A DNA stretch of 64,000 nt from Achromobacter pestifer (GTDB taxonomy: Bacteria; Pseudomonadota; Gammaproteobacteria; Burkholderiales; Burkholderiaceae_B): positions 1,922,001 through 1,986,000 of the forward strand of contig NZ_CP053985.1 in the NCBI RefSeq assembly GCF_013267355.1, in the 5' to 3' direction. Every line of letters starts with the position of its first letter. Within the stretch, counting starts at the first letter, position 1. This document shows, in pieces, positions 16,435-25,675 of this stretch. The notes beneath the pieces are model-generated. The model was not told the DNA's origin, ran no database searches, and saw only the letters and a list, made by a program, of their open reading frames with translations. Made by a program: the position numbers and the translations under genes.

Positions 16435-18339
16435 ATGTATGTGTTTTACGAAGACGACGGCAGCTTCAAGGCCGGCAATATCCTGTCCGAGACCGATGCC
16501 AGCCTGCAGGTGGAATCGGAATCCGGCAAGCGCAGCAAGATCAAGCGCGCCAATACCTTGTTCACCTTCGCCGCGCCCGAACCGGCCGCGCTGATGAACC
16601 AGGCGGCCGCGACTGCCGAAACGCTGGACCTGCAATTCCTGTGGGAATGCGCGCCGCAGGATGAATTCGATTCCCCCGCCCTGGCCGCCGACTACTTCGG
16701 CCACGCCCCTACACCCGTGGAACAGGCTGCCCTGTTGATGTGCCTACACGGCGCGCCGGCCTATTTCCACCGGCGCGGCAAGGGCCGCTACCGCCCCGCT
16801 CCACCCGACATCCTGGCCGCCGCCCTGGCCGCGCTGGAAAAGAAACAGCGCCAGGCCGAACAGCAGCAAGAATGGGTGGACGAGATGGCCGCGGGACGCC
16901 TGCCCGAGCCCATCGCCCAGGCCGCGGAGTCGCTGCTGATCCGCCCCGACAAGAATTCGCAGCAATGGAAGGCGCTGGACGCCGCCTGCGCCAAGCTGGG
17001 CAAGAGCCCCGACCGGTTGCTGCTGGAACTGGGCGCCTGGCCGCATGCGCTGGCGCTGCACAAGCGCCGCTTCCTGGCGGTGAATTTCCCGCGCGGGCTG
17101 GCGTTCCCGGACCTGGAACTGCCCGCCATCGACCGCGAGCTGCCGCTGTCCGACGCCGAAATCTATTCGGTGGACGACGTCACCACCACCGAAATCGACG
17201 ACGCCCTGTCCGTCTCCACCCTGCCCGACGGCCGCCTGCGCGTCGGCGTGCACGTGGCGGCGCCAGGCCTGACCGTGACCCGCGACAGCGAGTTCGACAA
17301 GCTGGCGCGCGCGCGCCTGTCCACCGTCTACATGCCGGGCGACAAGATCCCCATGCAGCCGGACAACGTCATCAAGGCGTTCTCGCTGGATGCCGGCCGC
17401 GAAGTGCCGGTGCTGTCCCTGTATGTGGTGGCCGACCCGGAGACCGGCGAGGTCATCGAATCGGAAACCCGCCTGGAACGCGTGGTGGTGCGCGAGAACC
17501 TGCGCCACAACATGCTGGACGCCCAGGTCACCGAAGCCAGCCTGTCCGATCCGTCGGCCGACCTGCCCTACGGCCATTGGTTGCGCCCGCTCTGGAAGCT
17601 GGCGCAAGCCCTGTCGGCGCAGCGCGAGAACGTGCGCGGCAAGCCCGAGAACAATTCGCGGGTGGAATACAGCTTCTACCTGGACGGCAACCCCGACGAT
17701 CCCGACACGCCGGTGCGCCTGGTGCCGCGCCAGCGCAACGCGCCGCTGGACCGCATGGTGGCGGAATACATGATCCTGGCGAACAACCTCTGGGGCGGCC
17801 TGCTGCACCAGCACGGCGTGCCGGGCATCTACCGCTCGCAACAGGCGGGCCGCGTGCGCATGAGCACCCAGGCCCTGCCGCACGAAGCCATCGGCGTGCC
17901 GCAATACGCCTGGAGCACCTCGCCGCTGCGGCGCTACGTCGATCTGGTGAACCAGTGGCAACTGATCGCCGCGGTCGAACACGGCGTCTCCGCCCGCCTG
18001 GTCGCCCCCTTCAAGCCGCGCGACGCGGACCTGTTCGCCATCATCGGCGCCTTCGATGCGCAGTATGCGGCCTGGGCCGAGTTCCAGAGCGCGATGGAGC
18101 GCTACTGGTGCCTGCGCTGGCTGAAGCAGCACAACGTGACGCGTACCGTGGCGCACGTGCTGCGAGACGACCTGGTGCGCTTCGCGAACGCGCCGCTGGT
18201 GACTCGAGTCGGGGGGATGCCGGAGCTGGAGCGGGGGACTGCTGTCGAGATCGATATTCTGGGGATGGATGAGTTGTCTCTGGAGCTGGATTGCCGGTAT
18301 ATCGGGGAGATTAGTCCTGCAGTGGGTGGGCAGGAGTAA
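16435..18339 (+). CDS. RNase II-family (RNB) exoribonuclease
   Basis: A 634-residue 3'-5' exoribonuclease with an N-terminal beta-barrel part, a linker and the RNB catalytic domain. The metal-site signature reads VDDVTTTEIDDA (246-257). Aspartates 248, 255 and 256 are kept, while the position that is aspartate in E. coli RNase II is E253. The later YAWSTSPLRRYVDL segment matches the RNA-binding motif of the family. ATG 16435 is used because the family starts MYVFYEDDG; a longer frame from 16321 would overlap the upstream gene. The last 150 bases drift towards lower GC and lead into repeat module 1. Confidence 0.88.
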   Translation: MYVFYEDDGSFKAGNILSETDASLQVESESGKRSKIKRANTLFTFAAPEPAALMNQAAATAETLDLQFLWECAPQDEFDSPALAADYFGHAPTPVEQAALLMCLHGAPAYFHRRGKGRYRPAPPDILAAALAALEKKQRQAEQQQEWVDEMAAGRLPEPIAQAAESLLIRPDKNSQQWKALDAACAKLGKSPDRLLLELGAWPHALALHKRRFLAVNFPRGLAFPDLELPAIDRELPLSDAEIYSVDDVTTTEIDDALSVSTLPDGRLRVGVHVAAPGLTVTRDSEFDKLARARLSTVYMPGDKIPMQPDNVIKAFSLDAGREVPVLSLYVVADPETGEVIESETRLERVVVRENLRHNMLDAQVTEASLSDPSADLPYGHWLRPLWKLAQALSAQRENVRGKPENNSRVEYSFYLDGNPDDPDTPVRLVPRQRNAPLDRMVAEYMILANNLWGGLLHQHGVPGIYRSQQAGRVRMSTQALPHEAIGVPQYAWSTSPLRRYVDLVNQWQLIAAVEHGVSARLVAPFKPRDADLFAIIGAFDAQYAAWAEFQSAMERYWCLRWLKQHNVTRTVAHVLRDDLVRFANAPLVTRVGGMPELERGTAVEIDILGMDELSLELDCRYIGEISPAVGGQE

Positions 18340-18383
18340 GGTCTTCTGCTTCGGGGGCTGTTGAGGTCGGCCAGCGAGTTCTT

Positions 18384-18559
18384 CGTAGTCCGCTCGTCGG
18401 CGCGGATGGCGTGGCGGCTCGCGCCCACGATTGCGGTCCGGAGCCTTCGCTCCGGACTGCCCCATCCTCATCCTCGTCACCGCCTGCGGCGGTTCCTTCG
18501 GATTCCGTCGGGCGCATCGAGGTTGCGAGCCGCCACGCCATCCGCGCCGACGAGCTACG
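18384..18559 (+). repeat. Structured dispersed repeat, copy 1 (module 1 left end)
   Basis: Perfect 31-base inverted arms (18392-18422 and 18525-18555) enclose a core. The core has a fixed hairpin of 9 bp (18436-18444 with 18449-18457) and a second hairpin ACCGCC-TGC-GGCGGT (18479-18493). Conserved unpaired stretches include ACGATTGCGG and CGGGCGCATCGAGG. The core recurs at six other places in the window, in both orientations. Confidence 0.85.
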
Positions 18560-18617
18560 TAAATCTTGGCTTGGTGCGCTGCTAGAGTCGTGGTCAGGGA
18601 CGATGCTTGTACTGCCC

Positions 18618-18651
18618 GTCATTCTCGGCCGCGCGGGCGGCCGAGAATGAC
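18618..18651. repeat. Perfect hairpin, module 1 internal repeat
   Basis: GTCATTCTCGGCCGC and GCGGCCGAGAATGAC form a 15-bp perfect stem with a GCGG loop, followed by ATACGTGATTT. The same hairpin and flank recur at 31739-31772 and 58146-58179. Confidence 0.85.
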
Positions 18652-18742
18652 ATACGTGATTTTCTGAATTTCAATTGTGTTCGCTTGCGCGAATGCGGCG
18701 AATGATTTGCTATTGATCCCCAGCTCTTGGGGGATGGGCGGT

Positions 18743-18803
18743 GATGGGTGGCGCGCGACAGGCAACTGCTCGCGCATGCAGACCTGTACGCGCGCCACCC
18801 ATC
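18743..18803. repeat. Long hairpin, module 1 internal repeat
   Basis: GATGGGTGGCGCGCG pairs with CGCGCGCCACCCATC across a 31-base loop. Inside it ACAGG faces CCTGT. In module 2 the corresponding inner bases are ATGG facing CCAT, so the pairing is kept while the sequence changes. Confidence 0.75.
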
Positions 18804-18972
18804 CGGCACCCGCGTTGAAGTGATGATTAATGGACGGCCCGCACGCTTGACCATCATGCCGACACTGCACCCCACCAAACCCAGATCCGCTTCTCGCTTG
18901 CCATACGCATCACCACGAGCCGGCCCCGCCACCAGCACGCAGCGCCATCGCACGACGCAAGACGCCGCGTAA

Positions 18973-19007
18973 GCCCCAAAAGGCCGCCCGCGCGGCCGGC
19001 TTGGGGC
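18973..19007 (+). repeat. Terminator-like hairpin, module 1 internal repeat
   Basis: GCCCCAA pairs with TTGGGGC and an inner GGCCGC with GCGGCC. The hairpin and the CGGGCCCCGCAAGACACGCC that follows recur in modules 2 and 3. Confidence 0.75.
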
Positions 19008-19099
19008 GGGCCCCGCAAGACACGCCACCAACCACTATCCGTGGCCAGAACGCCAAGCACACCGACCGCCCCAGCGCCCGTGAAGATTCATACATCGGA

Positions 19100-19263
19100 G
19101 CCTGTCGCGTCGGCGGCCTGCGGGGCGCGGGGCGTCGATAAGCCCGAGGGAATCTGAAGGGAAGGCCGAAGGCCTGGACGAAGATGACGAAGGGGAAGTC
19201 CGGAGCGAACGCTCCGGACCGCAATCGTTGCCCCGCGCCCCGCAGGCCGCCGACACGACAGGC
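19100..19263 (-). repeat. Structured dispersed repeat, copy 2 (module 1 right end)
   Basis: This is the same core as copy 1 but inverted, enclosed by 34-base arms (19100-19133 and 19230-19263) with one mismatch. The arms differ from those of copy 1. Its variable hairpin reads AGGCC-GAA-GGCCT (19163-19175), and the fixed TCCGGAGC hairpin is present. Confidence 0.85.
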
Positions 19264-19357
19264 GCATTAAGAACCCAGCCCGCCCGCATCAAGACCCACA
19301 GAACCCTCACACCCCTATAAACTCCCCCGAAAGCCACAAAAGACACGGAGACAACAC

Positions 19358-20029
19358 ATGCGCATTTTGCTGGTCGAGGACAATCTCGATCTCGGCGATG
19401 CCGTGGAAAGCAAGCTGCGTTTCGCCGGCCATAGCGTGCAATGGGTGCGCGACGGCGTGGCGGCGTTGCGTTGGGGCCTGGACGAGACCTGGGATGCCCT
19501 GGTGCTGGACATCAACCTGCCCGGCAAGGACGGCTTCACCGTCATCCGGGAACTGCGCGCCGCCGGCCTGGAAGCCCCCGTGCTGGTCATGACCGCGCGC
19601 TCGGAAATCGAAGACAAGATCGACATGCTGGACCTGGGCGCCGACGACTATCTGGTCAAGCCCTTCGACCTGCGCGAATTGGAAGCCCGGCTGCGCGCGC
19701 TGATGCGCCGCCCCGCCGGCCAGACCAGCAGCGTCACCGTCTACGGCAACCTCAGCCTGGACCTCGCCAACCGCAATGTCAGCGTGGCCGGCGCGCCGCT
19801 GGAGCTGGGGCGGCGGGAGTTCCGCCTGCTGGAGATCCTGGTCGGCAAGCTGGGCCAGACCGTCGCCAAGGAACGGCTGATGAACCAGCTCTTCGACCTG
19901 GACGACGGCACGCTCAATGCGCTTGAGCTGCTGATATCGCGGCTGCGCAAGAAGCTGACGGGCGCCTCGATCGATATCGTCACGGTGCGCGGCGTCGGCT
20001 ATCAGGCCCGCAGCCATGAAGAACCCTGA
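19358..20029 (+). CDS. OmpR/PhoB-family response regulator
   Basis: A 223-residue two-component regulator. The receiver domain carries the phospho-acceptor D51 in LVLDINLPGKDGF and the conserved lysine of YLVKPFD. A C-terminal winged helix (about 125-220) ends in VRGVGYQA. It is of the TctD/QseB type. Its stop overlaps the start of the kinase gene by 14 bases, so the two are a pair. It probably controls the ABC transporter genes that follow. Confidence 0.93.
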   Translation: MRILLVEDNLDLGDAVESKLRFAGHSVQWVRDGVAALRWGLDETWDALVLDINLPGKDGFTVIRELRAAGLEAPVLVMTARSEIEDKIDMLDLGADDYLVKPFDLRELEARLRALMRRPAGQTSSVTVYGNLSLDLANRNVSVAGAPLELGRREFRLLEILVGKLGQTVAKERLMNQLFDLDDGTLNALELLISRLRKKLTGASIDIVTVRGVGYQARSHEEP

Positions 20030-22502
20030 AAATTTTTCCATCCGCCGCCGCGTCTTCGCGCTGGGCGTGCTGCTGCTGGCCTGCGCGCTGATCGGGCTGG
20101 TGTTCTTCCTGCGCGGCTATGCGCAGCGCGCGGCGGAACAGGCTTTCGACCGGCTGCTGGCGGCCTCGGCGCTGACTATCGCCGGCTCGGTGCAGATCGA
20201 AGACAACAACGTCACCGTCGAACCGCCGGTGTCCTCGCTGGCCATGCTGTCGGGCGGCGAGCGCGTGTTCTATGAGGCCCGCACCTCGAATGGCCGCCTC
20301 ATCACCGGCTACGACGACCTGGCGCCCGGCCTGCCGCTGGCGCAGTCGGCCACGCCGGTCTTCGCCTACCTGCGCTATCACGACGAACCCGTGCGCGTCG
20401 CCACCGTGGGCCGGCTGGTGTCGGCCAGCCAGCATGCGGGCTGGGTCACGGTGCGCGTGGCCGAGACGCTGGGTTCGCGCGAGGCGCTGGCCGACGAGAT
20501 CCTGGGGCGCACCGCGCTGCCGCTGGTGGTGGTGTCCCTGGTGGCGCTGGGCCTGCTGTGGTTCGGCGTGCAGCGCGCCTTCGCGCCGCTTGCCGTGGTG
20601 GAGCGCGAGTTGCGCGGCCGCGCGCCGGACGATCTGGCACCGCTGGTGACGCCCGTGCCGCGCGAAGTGCGGCGGCTGGTCGAGGCGCTGAACGCCTTCA
20701 TGCAACGCCTGTCCGGCGTCATGGGCACGCTCAACACCCTGGTGGCGGACGCCGCCCACCAGGTCCGCACGCCGCTGGCCTCGCTGCGCGCCCAAGCCGA
20801 AGTGGCGCTGGACGAAACCGATCCGCAGCGGCTGCATGCGCGCCTGGAACGCATCCACCTGAACGCCACCCATGCCAGCCAGCTGATCAACCAGCTGCTG
20901 ATGGACGCCACCATCACCCATCGCCTGGGCAAGGGTTCGCGCACGCTGGTGGGCGTGGCCGAGACCGTCAACGAAACGCGCCGCCGCATCGGCCCGCTGG
21001 ACGCGCAGCGCCTGCGCATCGAGATCGCGCCCGAAGTCCGCCGCGCCCGCATTGCCGGGGACCGCGTCGCCTTGCGCGAGATGCTGCGCAACCTGGTGGA
21101 CAACGCGCTGCGCTACGCGCCGGACGGCTCCGTGGACATCCAGGCCACGCCCGTGGCGGGATTCCGCGTGGCGCTGACCGTGTCGGACCGCGGCCCTGGC
21201 GTGGCCGACGACGAAAAGGATGCCGTGCAGCAGCGCTTCACCCGCGGCCGCGCCGGCGAATCGCAGCCGGGGTCTGGGCTGGGACTGTCCATCGTACGCT
21301 CGGTGGCCGCCGCCCACGGCGGCTCGCTCTGGTTGCAGGACCGTCCCGGCGGCGGCCTGACGGCGCGCGTGATCCTGCCGCTGGCGCGCTCCGCGCCCGG
21401 CCGCGCAGCCGTCGCCTGCCTGGGCGCGCTGTGCATGGCGGGCTTGCTGCTGGCCTCATCCCCCGCCGAGGTGCGCGCCTCCGGCATCGCGGAAACCGTC
21501 ACCCGCTACCCCGCGCCGCAGCCCACGTCCCGCGTGCTGACCATCGCCGGACCCACGGACACGCCGGTGGTCGCGCCGCTGATCCAGGGCTTCCAGTCGC
21601 AACGGCCGGACGTGACGGTGGTGTACCGCGAGATGGGTAGCCGCGAACTCTACGAAGCCGCCGTCGCCGGACAGTTGAAGGACGTGGACGTGCTGATGAG
21701 TTCGGCTTCCGACCTGCAGATCCGCCTGGCCAACGACGGCTATGCGCTGAGCTATTCCTCGCCCTACGCCGCCAAGCTGCCGTCCTGGGCCATCTGGCGC
21801 CACGAGGTCTATGGCTTCACCTTCGAGCCGGCCGTCATCGTCTACAACCCCAAGCGCTACACCGAAGCCACCGTGCCGCGCTCGCGCCAAGACCTGCTGC
21901 GCCTGCTGGAACGCGATGCCGCGAAGCTGCGCGGCCGCATCGGCACCTACGATATCTCTGCCAGCAGCGTGGGCTATCTGCTGGCGGAACAGGACGAGCT
22001 GGTGTCGTCGAACTTCTGGGGGCTGGCGAACGCCATGGGCCAGGCCGGCGTGCGCCTGTCGGCCACCACGGCAGAGATCCTGGACGCGATCGAGAACGAC
22101 CAGATCGACATCGGCTACAACATCCTGGGCTCTTACGCCCTGTCGCGGCAGGCGGCGGGCGCGCCCATCGGCGTGGTCTTTCCGCAGGACTATGTGCTGG
22201 TGCTGGCGCGTTCGGTGCTGATCGCGCGCACCGCGCCCAGCCCGGAACTGGGCCGCGCGCTGGTGGACTGGTTGCTCTCGCCCGCCGGGCAGCAGGTGGC
22301 GTCCAGCCATGCGGCGCTGGGCTCCATCATGGAAGACACGCCCGGCCGCTGGACCTCCGAAGCGGTGCTGGCGCGCTCCCAGGGCATCGTGCAGCCGGTA
22401 GTGCTGAGCCCCGCCCTGCTGGTCGGACTGGACCAGCGCCGCCATTCGCGCTTTGTGCAGAACTGGATCCGGCTGGTGACGGACACGCCCGCGCGGCCGT
22501 AA
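20016..22502 (+). CDS. Histidine kinase fused to a periplasmic solute-binding domain
   Basis: An 828-residue protein. Residues 1-452 are a TctE-like sensor kinase: membrane helices near 14-33 and 166-186, a periplasmic loop between, the phospho-histidine H248 in ADAAHQVRTPLASL, N363 in LVDNALRYAP, DRGPGVADD and GSGLGLSIV (419-427). A third hydrophobic segment (463-481) then leads into a second half (about 495-828) that is clearly homologous to the binding protein encoded next: LPSWAIWRHEVYGFTFEPAV here against LPAWAVWKDSAYGTTYEPAV there. The frame is continuous. The likely design is a kinase carrying its own ligand-binding domain on the periplasmic side. Ligand and signalling direction are inferred. 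Confidence 0.88.
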   Translation: MKNPENFSIRRRVFALGVLLLACALIGLVFFLRGYAQRAAEQAFDRLLAASALTIAGSVQIEDNNVTVEPPVSSLAMLSGGERVFYEARTSNGRLITGYDDLAPGLPLAQSATPVFAYLRYHDEPVRVATVGRLVSASQHAGWVTVRVAETLGSREALADEILGRTALPLVVVSLVALGLLWFGVQRAFAPLAVVERELRGRAPDDLAPLVTPVPREVRRLVEALNAFMQRLSGVMGTLNTLVADAAHQVRTPLASLRAQAEVALDETDPQRLHARLERIHLNATHASQLINQLLMDATITHRLGKGSRTLVGVAETVNETRRRIGPLDAQRLRIEIAPEVRRARIAGDRVALREMLRNLVDNALRYAPDGSVDIQATPVAGFRVALTVSDRGPGVADDEKDAVQQRFTRGRAGESQPGSGLGLSIVRSVAAAHGGSLWLQDRPGGGLTARVILPLARSAPGRAAVACLGALCMAGLLLASSPAEVRASGIAETVTRYPAPQPTSRVLTIAGPTDTPVVAPLIQGFQSQRPDVTVVYREMGSRELYEAAVAGQLKDVDVLMSSASDLQIRLANDGYALSYSSPYAAKLPSWAIWRHEVYGFTFEPAVIVYNPKRYTEATVPRSRQDLLRLLERDAAKLRGRIGTYDISASSVGYLLAEQDELVSSNFWGLANAMGQAGVRLSATTAEILDAIENDQIDIGYNILGSYALSRQAAGAPIGVVFPQDYVLVLARSVLIARTAPSPELGRALVDWLLSPAGQQVASSHAALGSIMEDTPGRWTSEAVLARSQGIVQPVVLSPALLVGLDQRRHSRFVQNWIRLVTDTPARP

Positions 22503-22655
22503 GGGTTTCGGGCGCACGGCGTCCATGCCGCCCAGGGATTTCCCCTAGACGCATCCTGCCGCCATGACAGGACGACGACAGACGCCGGCTCCTAAGATGC
22601 CCGCAAGCTGGACACGGATCCCGCTCCAACCACAAGACCCATCGGAGACACACCC

Positions 22656-23753
22656 ATGCTTGCCAAGTCCCAACTGGCGGCCGCCTGCGCCGCTGCTTTC
22701 GCCCTCGCCGCCGGCAGCGCCTTTGCACAGCAAGTGCCGGCCGGCTATCCCGCCGACTACCAGAAGATCCTGGACGGCGCCAAGAAGGAAGGCAAGGTCG
22801 TCATCTATTCGACCACCGACACCAAGGCCGCCGGCCCCGTCATCAAGGGCTTCGAGGCGCTGTATCCGGGCATCAAGGTCGAATACAACGACATGAACAG
22901 CACCGAGCTCTACAACCGCTACATCAGCGAGCAGGCAGCGGGCGGCACCAGCGGCGACATCGTCTGGAGTTCCTCGATGGACTCGGCGCTGAAGCTGGCC
23001 ACCGACTACGCCCTGCAGTACAAGTCGCCGGAAGTCGGCAAGCTGCCGGCCTGGGCAGTGTGGAAGGATTCTGCCTACGGCACCACCTACGAGCCGGCCG
23101 TGTTCATCTACAACAAGCGCCTGATCCCCGCCGCTGAAGTGCCCACCACGCACGGCGCGCTGGCCAAGCTGATCGCCAGCCAGCCGGACAAGTTCAAGAA
23201 CAAGGTCACCACCTACGACATCGAGAAATCGGCGGTCGGCTTCATGCTGGCGGTGCAGGACAAGGTCAACGACCCCAAGTACTTCGAGACGCTCAAGGGC
23301 ATCGCCGCGGGCGGCCTGATCGTGCAGTCGTCGACCGGCACCATGATGGAACGCGTGTCCTCCGGCGAAAACCTGATCGGCTACAACATCCTGGGCTCCT
23401 ACGCCGAAACGCGCGCCAAGAACGACCCGTCGCTGGGCGTGGCCTACCCGACCGACTACGCGCTGGTCCTGTCGCGCGTCGCGTTCATCAGCAAGAAGGC
23501 CAAGAACCGCAACGCCGCCAAACTGTGGATGGACTACCTGCTGTCGCAGAAGGGCCAGACCATCCTGGCGAACCAGGCCGACCTGGCCTCGGTGCGCGAC
23601 GACATCGAAGGCGACAACGACGTCGACGGCATGACCAAGAAGCTGGGCGCCTCGCTCAAGCCGATTCCGGTCAACGAAACGCTGCTGGACTACCTGGAGC
23701 AGAACAAGCGCCTGCAGTTCATCAAGGACTGGCGCGCCGCGGCAGGCAAGTAA
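22656..23753 (+). CDS. ABC transporter periplasmic binding protein (FbpA-like family)
   Basis: A 365-residue extracellular solute-binding protein with a cleavable signal peptide ending AGSAFA-QQ (about residue 25). It belongs to the family of ferric-iron, phosphonate and phosphoglycerate binding proteins. The closest visible relative in the window is the C-terminal half of the preceding kinase. GGAG precedes ATG 22656. Hairpins after it (23766-23826) may protect this part of the message so that more binding protein than permease is made. Iron or an organophosphate is possible; the substrate is not shown by the sequence. Confidence 0.9.
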   Translation: MLAKSQLAAACAAAFALAAGSAFAQQVPAGYPADYQKILDGAKKEGKVVIYSTTDTKAAGPVIKGFEALYPGIKVEYNDMNSTELYNRYISEQAAGGTSGDIVWSSSMDSALKLATDYALQYKSPEVGKLPAWAVWKDSAYGTTYEPAVFIYNKRLIPAAEVPTTHGALAKLIASQPDKFKNKVTTYDIEKSAVGFMLAVQDKVNDPKYFETLKGIAAGGLIVQSSTGTMMERVSSGENLIGYNILGSYAETRAKNDPSLGVAYPTDYALVLSRVAFISKKAKNRNAAKLWMDYLLSQKGQTILANQADLASVRDDIEGDNDVDGMTKKLGASLKPIPVNETLLDYLEQNKRLQFIKDWRAAAGK

Positions 23754-23759
23754 TGCCGC

Positions 23760-23826
23760 GCGGCCCGGACCGGAGCCACGGCTCCGGGCCGCCTTGCGCG
23801 TAGGGGACGGCGGCGTGCCGCCGTCC
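23760..23826 (+). other. Intercistronic hairpins
   Basis: A GC-rich hairpin (about 23760-23792) and a perfect 10-bp stem GGACGGCGGC/GCCGCCGTCC (23805-23826) lie between the binding-protein and permease genes. Such hairpins commonly stabilise the upstream message or end part of the transcripts. Confidence 0.5.
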
Positions 23827-23902
23827 GCCTGACCGCCGCCGGGGCGGTCGCCCCCGACCCGGCCGCGCGACCTTCGCGCCATTCAAGAACACAGGATTCC
23901 CC

Positions 23903-25675
23903 ATGCAGTCATTGCGCTCGAAATGGCAGTCCCTGCCCCGCGGCGTGGTGGTGCTGATCACGGCTTTGGCAATTTATGTGCCGCTGTCGTTCATCATCAT
24001 CCAGAGCTTTCTGTCCGCGCCCTTCTTTGCCCCGTCCAAGAGCTTCAGCCTGGACGCGTTCCGCTTCATCTTCGCGGATCCCGATTTCTACAAGGCGCTG
24101 AAAAGCGGCTTCATCCTGGCCTTCGGCCTGGCCATCATCGCCATCCCGCTGGGCGGCATGCTGGCGTTCCTGATGATACGCACGGACCTGCCCGGCCGCC
24201 GCTGGATCGAGCCGCTGATCCTGGTGCCGGTGTTCGTGTCGCCCATGGTGCTGGGCTTCGGCTATGTGGTGGCCGCGGGTCCGGTGGGCTTTTTCTCGAT
24301 CTGGGCGCAGAACCTGCTGGGCTTCGTGCCCTGGAACGTCTATTCGCTGACCAGCATCGTCATCATCGCCGGCCTGACCCACGTGCCGCACGCCTATCTA
24401 TACATCTCGTCGGCGCTGCGCAGCATGGGCTCGGACGTCGAGGAGGCTGCCCGCGTGGCCGGCGCCTCGCCGCTGCGCGTGATGGTGTCGGTCAGCCTGC
24501 CCATGGTGCGCCCGGCCATGCTGTACGCCACCGTGCTGCTGTTCTTCCTGGGCCTGGAAGTGTTCGGCCTGGTGCTGGTGCTGGGCGATCCCGAAGGCAA
24601 CCTGGTGCTGGCCACGTACCTGTACAAGCTCACCAACAAGCTGGGCATCCCGTCCTATCACCTGATGGCCGCCGTGGCCGTGGTGCTGATCTGCATGACG
24701 ATCCCGCTGGTGATGCTGCAACGCCGCCTGATGCGCACCGCCAACCGCTTCGTCACCGTCAAGGGCAAGGCCTCGCGGGCCCGCGCCCTGCCGCTGGGCA
24801 AATGGCGCTGGGTGGCCGGCGCGGTGGTGGCGTTCTGGCTGCTGGTGACCATCGTGGTGCCGCTGATGGGCGTGCTGCTGCGCGCCTTCGTGTCGAACTG
24901 GGGCATGGGCGTGTCGCTGTTCGACGTGCTGTCGCTGGATGCGTTCCGCACGGTGTTCGCGCAGCCCAACCTGATGCGCGCCATCGTCAATTCGGTGGCC
25001 ATCGGCGTGTTCGGCGGCGCGCTGGCCGTGCTCTGCTACATGTTCGTGGGCCTGGCCATGCACCGCAAGCCGGACAACATCACCCGCTTCATGGACTACA
25101 GCGTGCTGGTGCCGCGCGCGGTGCCGGGCCTCCTGGCCGGCCTGGCGTTCCTGTGGGTGTTCCTGTTCGTGCCGATGTGGCTGGACAACGCCCTGGACGA
25201 AGGCGGCTGGCTGTCGGCCCTGCCCTTCGCGGAATGGCTGCGCGAGAACTTCATCGAATGGCTGCGCGCCATGCGCAGCACCATCTTCAGCGTGTGGCTG
25301 GCCTACACGGTGGTGTGGATGGCCTACGGCCTGCGGCTGATCTCCTCGACCCTGCTGCAAGTGGGGCCGGAGCTGGAAGAAGCCGCCCGCAGCGCCGGCG
25401 CGCGCCGCGGCCAGGTCACCCGCCACGTCACGGTGCCGCTGGCCAAGTACGGCCTGATCGGTTCCTGGCTGCTGATGTTCCTGATCTTCGAGCGCGAGTA
25501 CTCCACCGGCGTCTACCTGCTGTCGCCCGGCACGGAGACCATCGGCTCCATGCTGGTGTCGCTGTGGGCCTCGGGCGCCATCGACATCGTGGCCGCGCTT
25601 TCCTTCATCAATATCGTTCTGGTCGTGATCGGCCTGGGCGTCGCCCTGCGATTCGGAGTCAAACTTCATGATTGA
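23903..25675 (+). CDS. ABC transporter permease, two fused domains (FbpB-like)
   Basis: A 590-residue inner-membrane permease with about twelve hydrophobic segments in two homologous halves. Each half has an EAA-type loop for contact with the ATPase: DVEEAARVAGASPLRVMV near 179 and ELEEAARSAGARRGQVTR near 493. The fused layout is typical of FbpB/AfuB-type iron and phosphonate-type transporters. The stop overlaps the ATPase start by 8 bases. Confidence 0.92.
   Translation: MQSLRSKWQSLPRGVVVLITALAIYVPLSFIIIQSFLSAPFFAPSKSFSLDAFRFIFADPDFYKALKSGFILAFGLAIIAIPLGGMLAFLMIRTDLPGRRWIEPLILVPVFVSPMVLGFGYVVAAGPVGFFSIWAQNLLGFVPWNVYSLTSIVIIAGLTHVPHAYLYISSALRSMGSDVEEAARVAGASPLRVMVSVSLPMVRPAMLYATVLLFFLGLEVFGLVLVLGDPEGNLVLATYLYKLTNKLGIPSYHLMAAVAVVLICMTIPLVMLQRRLMRTANRFVTVKGKASRARALPLGKWRWVAGAVVAFWLLVTIVVPLMGVLLRAFVSNWGMGVSLFDVLSLDAFRTVFAQPNLMRAIVNSVAIGVFGGALAVLCYMFVGLAMHRKPDNITRFMDYSVLVPRAVPGLLAGLAFLWVFLFVPMWLDNALDEGGWLSALPFAEWLRENFIEWLRAMRSTIFSVWLAYTVVWMAYGLRLISSTLLQVGPELEEAARSAGARRGQVTRHVTVPLAKYGLIGSWLLMFLIFEREYSTGVYLLSPGTETIGSMLVSLWASGAIDIVAALSFINIVLVVIGLGVALRFGVKLHD

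Noticed and set aside
16744..18480. A 578-codon minus-strand frame opposite the RNB exonuclease
   Set aside because: The His/Gln/Arg-rich composition without domains is typical of an antisense shadow in GC-rich DNA.
18384..19263. Insertion sequence with inverted ends
   Set aside because: The ends are inverted copies, but no transposase frame, known IS motif or clear target duplication is visible, so it is listed as a repeat module only.
18340..19357. Possible CRISPR array in the repeat-rich gap
   Set aside because: The repeats are long, inverted and few, with no regular short repeat-spacer pattern and no cas genes.
21380..21520. Frameshift or sequencing error joining kinase and binding-domain genes
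   Set aside because: The frame is continuous, the join contains a plausible membrane helix, and no ribosome site or start marks a separate second gene.
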